DNA from: Streptomyces sp. SAI-135
GTDB lineage: Bacteria; Actinomycetota; Actinomycetes; Streptomycetales; Streptomycetaceae
Direction of reading: 5' to 3'
Length of the DNA stretch: 64,000 bases
Assembly: GCF_029893805.1 (NCBI RefSeq)
Contig: NZ_JARXYP010000002.1
Coordinates: 5,828,001-5,892,000 of the forward strand
Under the pieces are notes generated by a model. It was not told the DNA's origin and did no database searches. It saw only the letters and a program-made list of their open reading frames with translations. Of the stretch, positions 33,612-41,000 are shown piece by piece. Positions within the stretch are counted from its first letter, which is position 1. Each line of letters begins with the position of its first letter. A program made the translations under genes and the position numbers.

Positions 33612-33831
33612 CCGCGCCCACTTCCCGGCGTCAAAGAAACGTTCCGACCCGGATTCACCCACGCGGGCGATGTCCCACGCCCCCATGATTCCGCCGCGAT
33701 TCGGCCATGAAACCCCCATGAACAGGGCTTCGGCCGTCCACCGCGCCGTCGCCGCCCGACTCCGGAGAGTAGTTGTGGCACGCCGATGCACGCACCATCC
33801 CTCACGAAGGGTTATGGTGGAAACCCCCCCT

Positions 33832-33872
33832 CGGGCCGGTCCGTCTCCCCCCCACGGACCGGCCCGTTTTTT
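33832..33872 (+). terminator. Strong orphan intrinsic terminator
   Basis: CGGGCCGGTCCGT (33832-33844) pairs perfectly with ACGGACCGGCCCG (33854-33866), 13 bp with a 9-base C-rich loop, followed by six Ts (33867-33872). This is the only textbook terminator with a T-run in the window. No annotated gene ends here. A TTATGGT -10-like element at 33812-33818 just before it could start a very short terminated RNA. Confidence 0.85.
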
Positions 33873-33890
33873 GTGCCCAGAGGTGCACAG

Positions 33891-33933
33891 GGGGAGCCGC
33901 AGGGGAGTCGCAGGGGAGTCGCAGGGGGAGTGC
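33891..33933 (+). repeat. 11-base tandem repeat
   Basis: Units GGGGAGCCGCA, GGGGAGTCGCA, GGGGAGTCGCA and the partial GGGGGAGTGC follow each other directly. It lies 20 bases after the orphan terminator. Confidence 0.7.
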
Positions 33934-34149
33934 TCGCCCACGGTGCCCGCCGGAGGCGCATGACCGGGGCGGTCGGGGTACCCGCCACGGTGCGGGGCCC
34001 GCAGCGGCAGGCGCTCCGCCGCACGGCGCGAGCGGGGTCCCACGACCCGTCCTCGCCCATGCGCCGGAAGGCCCCGTGCAGTTGGCGCCCGGCGGCCCCC
34101 GGTACGCTCTAGCCGCGGGGACCGCCATCTCAAAGGGGCTGACTTTCAC

Positions 34150-34923
34150 GTGAACCTGCGCGACAAGCTGCGCGGCCTGCTCGTCAGGCTCTACGCACGC
34201 CGGGTGGAGGGCCACCTGGACCACGCCCAGGTGCCCAAGCACATCGGTGTCATCGTGGACGGCAGCCGGCGCTGGGCGAAGGCCGCCGGTTCCAGCCCTG
34301 TCGACGGCCACCGCGCCGGCGCGGAGAAGATCGAGGAGTTCCTCGGCTGGTGCACCGAGACGGACGTCGAGGTCGTCACCCTCTGGCTGCTGTCGACGGA
34401 CAACTTCAACCGCCCGCCGGAGGAGCTCGGCCCCCTCCTCGGCATCATCGAGGACGTCGTGCGCACCCTCGCCGCCGACGGCCGCTGGCGTGTCCACCAC
34501 GTCGGTACCCCGGACCTGCTGCCCTCCCCGATGCAGACGGCGCTGAAGGAGGCGGAGGAGTCCACCGCCCACGTCGACGGAATACTCGTCAACGTCGCCA
34601 TCGGCTACGGCGGCCGCCAGGAGATCGCCGACGCCGTACGGTCCATGCTGCTCGACGCGCACGAGAAGGGCACCTCGATGGAGGAGCTCGCCGAGGCCGT
34701 CGACATCGACATGATCGGCCGCCACCTCTACACCGGCGACCAGCCCGACCCCGACCTCGTGATCCGTACCAGCGGTGAGCAGCGGCTGTCCGGATTCATG
34801 CTCTGGCAGACCGCCCACTCGGAGTACTACTTCTGCGAGGTCTTCTGGCCGGCCTTCCGGAAGGTCGACTTCCTGCGTGCGCTGCGCGACTACGCGGCCC
34901 GTCACCGGCGCTACGGCGGCTGA
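34150..34923 (+). CDS. uppS: cis-Prenyltransferase (isoprenyl diphosphate synthase, UppS/Rv1086-like)
   Basis: A 257-residue cis-prenyltransferase that adds isopentenyl units to an allylic diphosphate, in the pathway to polyprenyl carriers for wall synthesis. HIGVIVDGSRRWA (active-site D37), the downstream RTSGEQRLSGFMLWQ and EVFWPAFRKVDF are intact. The DGSRRWA form, instead of DGNGRWA, matches the short-chain group typified by mycobacterial Z-farnesyl diphosphate synthase, so it may make a short product rather than C55. GTG start with AAAGGGG 12 bases upstream. Cytoplasmic face of the membrane. Confidence 0.88.
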   Translation: MNLRDKLRGLLVRLYARRVEGHLDHAQVPKHIGVIVDGSRRWAKAAGSSPVDGHRAGAEKIEEFLGWCTETDVEVVTLWLLSTDNFNRPPEELGPLLGIIEDVVRTLAADGRWRVHHVGTPDLLPSPMQTALKEAEESTAHVDGILVNVAIGYGGRQEIADAVRSMLLDAHEKGTSMEELAEAVDIDMIGRHLYTGDQPDPDLVIRTSGEQRLSGFMLWQTAHSEYYFCEVFWPAFRKVDFLRALRDYAARHRRYGG

Positions 34924-35248
34924 CGGGCGGCGCACGGAAGGGGCTCGACCACCCCGTTCTGGGGCGGAAGCAACCTGGAGTTCACCAGCGCGCCGTCATA
35001 TGCGTCGGCATGGCGGCGGGTGTTCGAGGGCATAAGCCAGTCAGGTCGATGCCCGAACCACGGGTGTCGGATCTCAGCGGGCGGCACGGGGCCGTCCGCC
35101 CGGGAGGCCCTTTGCACCAGCCTTACCGTGCGGTTGCGGCACGGAAGAAGCAGTGGAGGGCCGGTCCCCGGCCCGTGCAAACGGGCCGTCGACCGGTCCA
35201 GCTCCACTCCGTCGCTCCCCGACCTCATCCGAGGGGGTACGTCCTTCC
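34924..35248. other. Intergenic region between uppS and phoH
   Basis: These 325 bases have no open frame with good codon bias. I see no strong hairpin at its left end and no tRNA. The right part, with GAGGGGG at about 35229, is the likely leader of phoH. Nothing else supported. Confidence 0.4.
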
Positions 35249-36574
35249 GTGGTGACCAGCACAAAGCGCCGTATGCCTGACCGGCGCACCTATGTTCTCG
35301 ACACCAGCGTCCTGCTGGCCGACCCGAACGCCCTGAGCCGCTTCGACGAGCACGAGGTCGTGCTCCCCATCGTCGTGGTCACGGAGCTGGAGGCGAAAAG
35401 GCACCATCCCGAACTCGGCTACTTCGCCCGGCAGGCCCTGCGCCTGCTCGACGAGTTCCGGGTGCGGTACGGCCGTCTCGACGCCCCCATTCCGATCGGG
35501 GAGCTGGGCGGGACCGTCCGTGTCGAGCTCAATCACTCGGACCCCAGCGTGCTGCCGAGCGGCTACCGCCTGGGGGACAACGACTCCCGCATCCTCGCGG
35601 TCGCCCGCAATCTGCAGGCCGAGGGGTTCGACGTCACTGTGGTGTCGAAGGACCTCCCGCTCAGGATCAAGGCGTCCTCGGTCGGTCTCCTCGCCGAGGA
35701 GTACCGCGCCGAGCTCGCCATCACGGACTCCTCCGGCTGGACCGGAATGTCCGAACTGACCCTGCCCGGCGAGCAGGTGGACATCCTCTTCGAGGAAGGG
35801 CACGTCTACGTCCCCGAGGCCTCCGAGCTGCCCGTGCACACGGGGCTGACCCTCCACTCCGAGCGCGGCAAGGCGCTCGGCCGGGTCGCGCCCGACGGCA
35901 ACATCCGTCTCGTGCGCGGAGACCGGGAGGCGTTCGGCATCAAGGGCCGCAGCGCGGAGCAGCGCATCGCGCTGGACATGCTCCTCGACCCGGACATCGG
36001 GATCGTGTCCATGGGCGGCCGGGCCGGCACCGGCAAGTCGGCGCTGGCGCTGTGCGCGGGCCTGGAGGCGGTCCTGGAGCGCCGTCAGCACCAGAAGGTC
36101 ATGGTCTTCCGCCCGCTGTACGCGGTGGGCGGGCAGGAACTCGGCTATCTGCCGGGCTCCGAGGCCGAGAAGATGAGCCCCTGGGCGCAGGCGGTCTTCG
36201 ACACGCTGTCCGCGGTCACCAGCCGCGAGGTCATCGAGGAGGTCACCGCGCGCGGGATGCTGGAGGTTCTGCCGCTCACCCACATCCGCGGCCGCTCGCT
36301 CCACGACGCCTTCGTGATCGTGGACGAGGCGCAGTCCCTGGAACGGAATGTGCTTCTCACCGTTCTGTCCCGAATCGGCGCGAATTCACGGGTGGTTCTC
36401 ACCCATGACGTGGCACAGAGGGACAATCTCCGCGTCGGTCGCTACGACGGTGTCGTCGCCGTGGTGGAGAAGCTGAAGGGGCACCCGCTCTTCGCGCATG
36501 TGACCCTGACGAGGTCCGAGAGGTCCCAGATCGCGGCGCTTGTGACCGAAATGCTGGAGGACGGCCAAATCTGA
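35249..36574 (+). CDS. PIN domain-PhoH ATPase fusion
   Basis: A 441-residue fusion protein: a PIN ribonuclease domain (about 10-150; acidic residues in TYVLDTSVLLADP, VTELEAKRHH, GDNDSRILAVA) and a PhoH ATPase/helicase domain (about 225-440; Walker A GGRAGTGKSALAL; Walker B FVIVDEAQSLE; THDVAQRDN). Actinobacterial proteins of this layout, such as mycobacterial PhoH2, unwind and cut RNA. The frame is open upstream, but GTG 35249 follows GAGGGGG and gives the conserved MVTSTKRRMPDRRTYVLD start. Monocistronic with a hairpin terminator after it. Confidence 0.88.
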   Translation: MVTSTKRRMPDRRTYVLDTSVLLADPNALSRFDEHEVVLPIVVVTELEAKRHHPELGYFARQALRLLDEFRVRYGRLDAPIPIGELGGTVRVELNHSDPSVLPSGYRLGDNDSRILAVARNLQAEGFDVTVVSKDLPLRIKASSVGLLAEEYRAELAITDSSGWTGMSELTLPGEQVDILFEEGHVYVPEASELPVHTGLTLHSERGKALGRVAPDGNIRLVRGDREAFGIKGRSAEQRIALDMLLDPDIGIVSMGGRAGTGKSALALCAGLEAVLERRQHQKVMVFRPLYAVGGQELGYLPGSEAEKMSPWAQAVFDTLSAVTSREVIEEVTARGMLEVLPLTHIRGRSLHDAFVIVDEAQSLERNVLLTVLSRIGANSRVVLTHDVAQRDNLRVGRYDGVVAVVEKLKGHPLFAHVTLTRSERSQIAALVTEMLEDGQI

Positions 36575-36975
36575 GGTAGTACACGCCCGTTGGCGCCGTC
36601 CGGAAAGGCCAAGAGCCTAGCCGGGCGGCGCCTTCGCGTGTCGAGGTTTCTCGAAATCCCTGGGGTCAAACGGGATGTGAGCTTTCACACGCAACTCAGA
36701 ATTGCCACCCGGCGTCCGGTTACGGCAGAGTCTCGGTTCTGTCAGGCCCCGCATACGGCACACCTGTACCCCCAGCGGTACGGCACCACAGCAGCACCAC
36801 GATCAACTCCATAACGTCCGTCGTATGCCGCCCGCGCACCATGCGGCGCTCCTCGCAAGGGAGTTGCCCACCGGGCCCGCGCCTCCCGTGACCCCGTTAG
36901 TTGGGAGGCCAGTGTCTAGGGGCACGATTGCGTCCGCCAGGGTCACCGAAGCGGGCGATGCTGGAAGGAAACCGT
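36575..36975. other. Long leader region upstream of the SLT-type hydrolase
   Basis: About 400 bases without a convincing gene. It opens with a terminator-like hairpin for phoH (36592-36632) and is otherwise unstructured by eye. Long leaders upstream of Streptomyces wall hydrolases often carry c-di-AMP (ydaO) riboswitches; I looked for the conserved riboswitch blocks and did not see them, so none is called. Confidence 0.4.
36592..36632 (+). terminator. Hairpin after phoH
   Basis: GGCGCCGTCCGG (36592-36603) pairs with CCGGGCGGCGCC (36621-36632) with one G-U pair; loop of 17 bases. No T-run. Position 18 bases after the phoH stop supports a terminator role. Confidence 0.6.
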
Positions 36976-37659
36976 GTGAGCCCGATTTCGGTCCGGGGAT
37001 TCGCAGTGGCCTCCGCCACCGCGGTCACCGCTGTCGGAAGCGTTGTCGGAGTAGCCTCCGGCAGTGTCGCGCAGCCGAACGACGCCGAGGCGACGGCAGC
37101 AGGCACGACGCTCCTGGCGGACATCCCCGCGGGTGAGCAGGCTCAGGTGCAGACCGCGTCCCTCACGCAGCAGGCCGACACCCAGGCCATCGCCGCGGAC
37201 GCGAGCGCCAAGAAGATCGCGGAGGAGTCGGCCCGCAAGGCCGCCGCCAAGTCCGCGATCGAGAAGAAGGAGGCCGCCGAGCAGGCGGCCAAGGAAGCCA
37301 AGGAACGCGCCGAGGCCAAGGAGAAGGCCAGCAGGAGCGCCTCCAGCTTCCCGGTGCAGAGCTCGTACACCGTCGCGCAGATCCAGGCGATGGCTGCCTC
37401 GATGGTGCCGAGCGGGCAGTTCCAGTGCTTCAGCAACATCGTGGACCACGAGTCCAGCTGGAACTACCGGGCCGTCAACGCCTCCTCCGGCGCCTACGGT
37501 CTCTTCCAGGCGCTGCCGGGCTCCAAGATGTCGTCGGTCGGCGCCGACTGGCAGACCAACCCGGCCACCCAGATCAAGTGGGGCCTCAACTACATGGACA
37601 GCCGGTACGGCAGCCCCTGCGAGGCCTGGTCGTTCTGGCAGGCCAACCACTGGTACTGA
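36976..37659 (+). CDS. Secreted SLT-type transglycosylase-like protein
   Basis: A 227-residue exported protein. After a signal peptide (1 to about 32, ASATAVTAVGSVVGVASG) comes an Ala/Lys/Glu-rich coiled-coil segment (about 60-125, KKEAAEQAAKEAKERAEAKE), then a C-terminal lysozyme-like domain (about 145-227) with catalytic-type E in IVDHESSWNYRAVN, GAYGLFQALPG and NPATQIKWGLNYM. Such enzymes cut peptidoglycan glycan strands. GTG 36976 follows GAAGGAAA at 5 bases; ATG 36958 is the alternative. A terminator follows. Confidence 0.85.
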   Translation: MSPISVRGFAVASATAVTAVGSVVGVASGSVAQPNDAEATAAGTTLLADIPAGEQAQVQTASLTQQADTQAIAADASAKKIAEESARKAAAKSAIEKKEAAEQAAKEAKERAEAKEKASRSASSFPVQSSYTVAQIQAMAASMVPSGQFQCFSNIVDHESSWNYRAVNASSGAYGLFQALPGSKMSSVGADWQTNPATQIKWGLNYMDSRYGSPCEAWSFWQANHWY

Positions 37660-37683
37660 GCGCGCCCGGCTCTCAACCTCGCG

Positions 37684-37715
37684 AAGCCCCTCCCCGTCCT
37701 AGGGGGAGGGGCTTT
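37684..37715 (+). terminator. Terminator hairpin after the SLT-type hydrolase
   Basis: AAGCCCCTCCCC (37684-37695) pairs perfectly with GGGGAGGGGCTT (37703-37714), 12 bp with a 7-base loop, followed by TTT within and after the arm. Good actinobacterial intrinsic terminator. Confidence 0.8.
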
Positions 37716-37785
37716 CGCCATGTACGGTCGGTCCGGACGACTCCAGGGGGGAGTGGTGAGGAGAGACGGGGGAAGAGGACGGATC

Positions 37786-39132
37786 ATGTCGCGAGTGCCA
37801 GGGTGGATCGGTCGGCTCGGTGCCCGGCTGACCGATGTGGGTGAGCGGTTGGACGAGCGCCGCGCGGAGGTGGCCCGCGAGGAGGCCGAGGCCGACGCGG
37901 CCGAGCAGCCCGCCCGCAGGCCCGAGAAAGCGGCCAAGGCGGTCTCCCGGCCACCCGTCGTGCTGGTCCCGCGCCCCGACCCGGCCCAGGCCGTGCCGTG
38001 GGGCGTACGGGTCGCCGCCGAGGCCGGCTGGCGGCTCCTGGTCCTCGCGGGCACCGTCTGGGTGCTGATGCGAATCATCAGCTCGGTGCAGCTCGTCGTC
38101 TTCGCCTTCGTCGTCGCCCTGCTCATCACCGCGCTGCTCCAGCCGACGGTGGCCCGCCTCATGCGGCACGGCGTCCCGCGCGGTCCCGCCACGGCCCTCA
38201 CCGCGATCCTCGGCTTCGTCATCATCGGGCTGATGGGCTGGTTCGTGACCTGGCAGGTCATGGAGAACATCGACGACCTCTCCGACCAGATCCAGAGCGG
38301 CATCGACGATCTGCGCAACTGGCTGCTGAAGAGCCCCTTCCACGTCACCGACAAGCAGATCAACCAGATCGCCAAGAACCTGCGGGAGGCGGTCGGCGCC
38401 AACACCGACCAGATCACCTCGGCGGGCCTGGAAGGCGTCCAGGTCGTCGTGGAGGCGCTCACCGGCATCCTGCTGACCTTCTTCTCCACCCTCTTCCTGC
38501 TCTACGACGGCCGCCGCATCTGGGGCTGGACGCTGAAGCTGGTCCCCGCCGCCGCCCGCCCCGCCGTGGCCGGCGCCGGACCGCGCGCCTGGCGCACCCT
38601 GACCGCCTATGTGCGCGGCACGGTCCTGGTGGCCCTCATCGACGCCGTGTTCATCGGCATCGGGATCTACTTCCTCGACGTTCCCATGGCCGTCCCGCTG
38701 GCCGTCTTCATCTTCCTGTTCTCGTTCATCCCGCTCGTCGGCGCGGTCGCCTCCGGCGCGCTGGCGGTCCTCGTCGCGCTCGTCACGCAGGGCGTCTTCA
38801 CGGCGGTGATGACCCTCGCGGTGGTCCTGGCCGTCCAGCAGATCGAGGGCCACATCCTCCAGCCGTTCATCCTCGGCCGCGCGGTGCGCGTCCACCCGCT
38901 CGCGGTCGTCCTCACCGTCGCGACCGGCGGCATGGTCGCCGGCATCGGCGGCGCCGTGGTGGCCGTACCGCTCGTGGCGGTGACGAACACGGTGGTCAGC
39001 TACCTCAAGGCGTACGCCGAGGAGCAGTCGGCGCCGGCCGAGGCCGAGGACGAGGTCGTGACCACGGAGGAAGAGGGCGGGTCCGAACCGCCCACGGACG
39101 CTGAAAAACCTGCCTCGAATTCGGTCAAATGA
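37786..39132 (+). CDS. AI-2E family transporter
   Basis: A 448-residue membrane protein of the AI-2 exporter (TqsA/YdiK) superfamily, with about 8 hydrophobic helices in two groups (about 85-170 and 240-400) around an extracytoplasmic loop. Family motifs include LFLLYDGRRIWGW, FLFSFIPLVGAVASG, and QQIEGHILQPFILGRAVRVHPL. The N terminus is Arg/Glu-rich and the tail acidic. Start ATG 37786 lies after GGAAGAGGACGG. The actual substrate in actinobacteria is unknown, since many members are not AI-2 exporters. Confidence 0.82.
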   Translation: MSRVPGWIGRLGARLTDVGERLDERRAEVAREEAEADAAEQPARRPEKAAKAVSRPPVVLVPRPDPAQAVPWGVRVAAEAGWRLLVLAGTVWVLMRIISSVQLVVFAFVVALLITALLQPTVARLMRHGVPRGPATALTAILGFVIIGLMGWFVTWQVMENIDDLSDQIQSGIDDLRNWLLKSPFHVTDKQINQIAKNLREAVGANTDQITSAGLEGVQVVVEALTGILLTFFSTLFLLYDGRRIWGWTLKLVPAAARPAVAGAGPRAWRTLTAYVRGTVLVALIDAVFIGIGIYFLDVPMAVPLAVFIFLFSFIPLVGAVASGALAVLVALVTQGVFTAVMTLAVVLAVQQIEGHILQPFILGRAVRVHPLAVVLTVATGGMVAGIGGAVVAVPLVAVTNTVVSYLKAYAEEQSAPAEAEDEVVTTEEEGGSEPPTDAEKPASNSVK

Positions 39133-39286
39133 GCGCCGAACACAGTGTTTTGAGCAGTCCGCAGACTCAACTTCCGTCAACTAGGGGCAGGTAGGAAAGC
39201 CGCCCCCGGAATATGCGTCCGGACTGATACACCTTCCCTCCTCAGCGCTACGCGTCAGGCGTATGTGCGAGACGGCGGGGGGTGTG

Positions 39287-40105
39287 ATGTCGGGCCACGA
39301 ACTCCTGGCACAGGCCCTGGCCGAGTGCGGCCGTGACGGCTTCACCGGGGAGCTGCGGATCACCGGGACACCCGGCGGCACCTTCCACTTCGGGGACGGC
39401 CGGGTCGTCGCGGTGGAGTCGCCCGGCGCCCCGGGCCCCGAGGCACTGCTGCTGCGCTCGGGCCGGGTCAGCGGCGAGCAGTGGGCCGAACTGGTGCGGG
39501 AGTCCGGCGGCTCGCGCTGGCCGGCCACCGCGCTCATCGCCCACGGCTACGCGGGCGCCGCGCAGCTCAGGGTGGTGTGCGCGCTGGCCCTGCACGACGC
39601 CGCCTTCGCGATGGCCGCCGGCCGGGTGGAGGAGTGCGAACGCCGGGCCACCGCCGAGCCGTTCGCGCAGGTCCCGCTGGGTGAGCCGCCCCTGCGGCTG
39701 CTTCAGGAGGCGCTGCGCAGACTCACCGCCCTCGCCGCCCTGCCGTACCCCGTGCATCCCGACCGGGAACGCCCGGTGCGCTCCGGCACGGACGGCGGAT
39801 CCGGGACCCTGCGACACGAGCTGCTCAGGCAGGCCGACGGCCGCAGCACCTCACGCGACCTCGCCTTCCGCGTCGGGCGCGGGGTCTACACCGTCACCGT
39901 CGAGGTCGCCCGCATGCTCGACGAAGGGCTCCTGGTGTGCGCGGGACCGCCCGCGCCCCTGGCGGTCCGTTCGCTGCCCGACGGCGACGAGCTGCGGCCC
40001 CGCAGGCCACCGCCCGTGGAGCAGCCCTCGTCCCCGGTGAGAACCGATCTGCCCCGCCGAAAACCCGGCAACTTCTTCCGGCTCAGAAACGGAACGCCCC
40101 AGTGA
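39287..40105 (+). CDS. DUF4388-like / winged-helix protein of a roadblock operon
   Basis: A 272-residue protein. Residues 1-100 have a DUF4388-like beta domain (GFTGELRITGTPGGTFHFGD, GRVVAVESPG), typical of signalling proteins next to roadblock GTPase-activating genes. Residues about 175-225 are a winged-helix-like segment (LRQADGRSTSRDLAFRVGRG ... EVARMLDEGLL). The C terminus is Pro/Arg-rich. ATG 39287 is preceded by GGCGGGGGG. It lies 42 bases upstream of two roadblock genes, probably in one operon. Confidence 0.68.
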   Translation: MSGHELLAQALAECGRDGFTGELRITGTPGGTFHFGDGRVVAVESPGAPGPEALLLRSGRVSGEQWAELVRESGGSRWPATALIAHGYAGAAQLRVVCALALHDAAFAMAAGRVEECERRATAEPFAQVPLGEPPLRLLQEALRRLTALAALPYPVHPDRERPVRSGTDGGSGTLRHELLRQADGRSTSRDLAFRVGRGVYTVTVEVARMLDEGLLVCAGPPAPLAVRSLPDGDELRPRRPPPVEQPSSPVRTDLPRRKPGNFFRLRNGTPQ

Positions 40106-40147
40106 AAAAGCCGATCAGACGTGAACAGGAATAGGGGAGTCGCTTTT

Positions 40148-40546
40148 ATGGATCACAAAGCCCTGGCGCTCGAAATGCGCGGACTGCGCGAACAGGTCAC
40201 GGGAATCACGGACACCGCGGTGGCCGCCGCGGACGGGCTGCTCATCGCGGCCGACACCGCCGACTCGATCGACCCGGAGGGCCTCGCCGCGCTCGCCGCG
40301 GCCGGCCTCGGCCTCGCCCGGCGCACCGCCGGGGCGACCGCCCGCGGCGCGCTGCGCCGGACGGTGACGTACGGCAGCCACGGCTGCGCCGCCTTCTACG
40401 CCGTCGGCGAGACCGCCCTGATGGTCGTGCTCGGCGACGAGGGCATGGACGTGGACCACCTGCACCGGGCGACCCAGCCGACCCTGAACCGGATCGGCTC
40501 GATCCTCACCGACAAGGCGTCCGAGAAAGCATCAGAGGGAGTCTGA
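40148..40546 (+). CDS. Roadblock/LC7-domain protein (first)
   Basis: A 132-residue roadblock/LC7 (MglB-like) protein. The core pattern LREQVTGITDTAVAAADGLL, then a second half with TYGSHGCAAFYAVGETALMVVLGDEGM, matches MglB-type dimers that regulate small GTPases. No GTPase is encoded near it here. GGGGAG precedes ATG 40148. The next roadblock gene follows after 4 bases. Confidence 0.8.
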   Translation: MDHKALALEMRGLREQVTGITDTAVAAADGLLIAADTADSIDPEGLAALAAAGLGLARRTAGATARGALRRTVTYGSHGCAAFYAVGETALMVVLGDEGMDVDHLHRATQPTLNRIGSILTDKASEKASEGV

Positions 40547-40550
40547 AGGG

Positions 40551-40979
40551 ATGGCGACGAAGCGCATGGCCACAGGTTTCTCCGACCAGGTGATGGGCCT
40601 GGTCAAGTCCCTTCGTACCGAAGCCCCCGACTGCGTGGCCTCCGGCGTGGTCGACATGTCCACCGGCATGCTGCTGTCGTACGAGACCGTCGAGAACCAC
40701 CCGCCGGAGGTCCTGGACCTCCTGGCGGGTGCGACCCTCGACCTGTTCCAGGGCCGTACCGTCGTGATGATCGAGGACGTCTTCAAGGAGCGTCGCGGGA
40801 TCAGCAGTGACAACCACTTCTTCCAGGAGATCCTGGTCAACAGCGAGAACCTCACGCACCTGTTCGTACGGCTGGTCGAACAGCAGGACGTCGTGGCCGT
40901 CGTGGTGTGCCGCAAGTCGGTCAACGTCGGCATGCTGTTCGCCCAGGTCCGGCGGGTGGTGAAGGAGTACAGCCTCTGA
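40551..40979 (+). CDS. Roadblock/LC7-domain-related protein (second)
   Basis: A 142-residue protein with the same overall fold: SLRTEAPDCVASGVVDMSTG, LLSYETVENHPPEVLDLLAG, and a late VRLVEQQDVVAVVVCRKSVN strand pair. AGAGGGAGTCTGAAGGG precedes ATG 40551. Two different roadblock proteins side by side suggest a heterodimer. Ends 22 bases before the convergent exporter permease. Confidence 0.75.
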   Translation: MATKRMATGFSDQVMGLVKSLRTEAPDCVASGVVDMSTGMLLSYETVENHPPEVLDLLAGATLDLFQGRTVVMIEDVFKERRGISSDNHFFQEILVNSENLTHLFVRLVEQQDVVAVVVCRKSVNVGMLFAQVRRVVKEYSL

Positions 40980-41000
40980 GGGACGCCCGGCTGCGGGCGG

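Larger units (their letters stand above)
33414..34149. other. Long intergenic region upstream of uppS
   Basis: No convincing gene is seen in these 736 bases; small open frames have poor codon preference. It holds three structured elements: a 10-bp inverted repeat with an extra direct copy (33572-33611), a strong intrinsic terminator (33832-33872), and an 11-base tandem repeat (33891-33933). The uppS promoter is probably around 34100 (GGTACGCT). The terminator suggests that something upstream of it is transcribed. Confidence 0.6.

Noticed and set aside
33780..33960. tRNA or small coding gene in front of the orphan terminator
   Set aside because: No cloverleaf or CCA end could be folded by eye, and the small open frame through the terminator has poor codon bias.
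36600..36975. c-di-AMP (ydaO) riboswitch upstream of the SLT-type hydrolase
   Set aside because: The gene class made it likely, but I could not find the conserved sequence blocks by eye.
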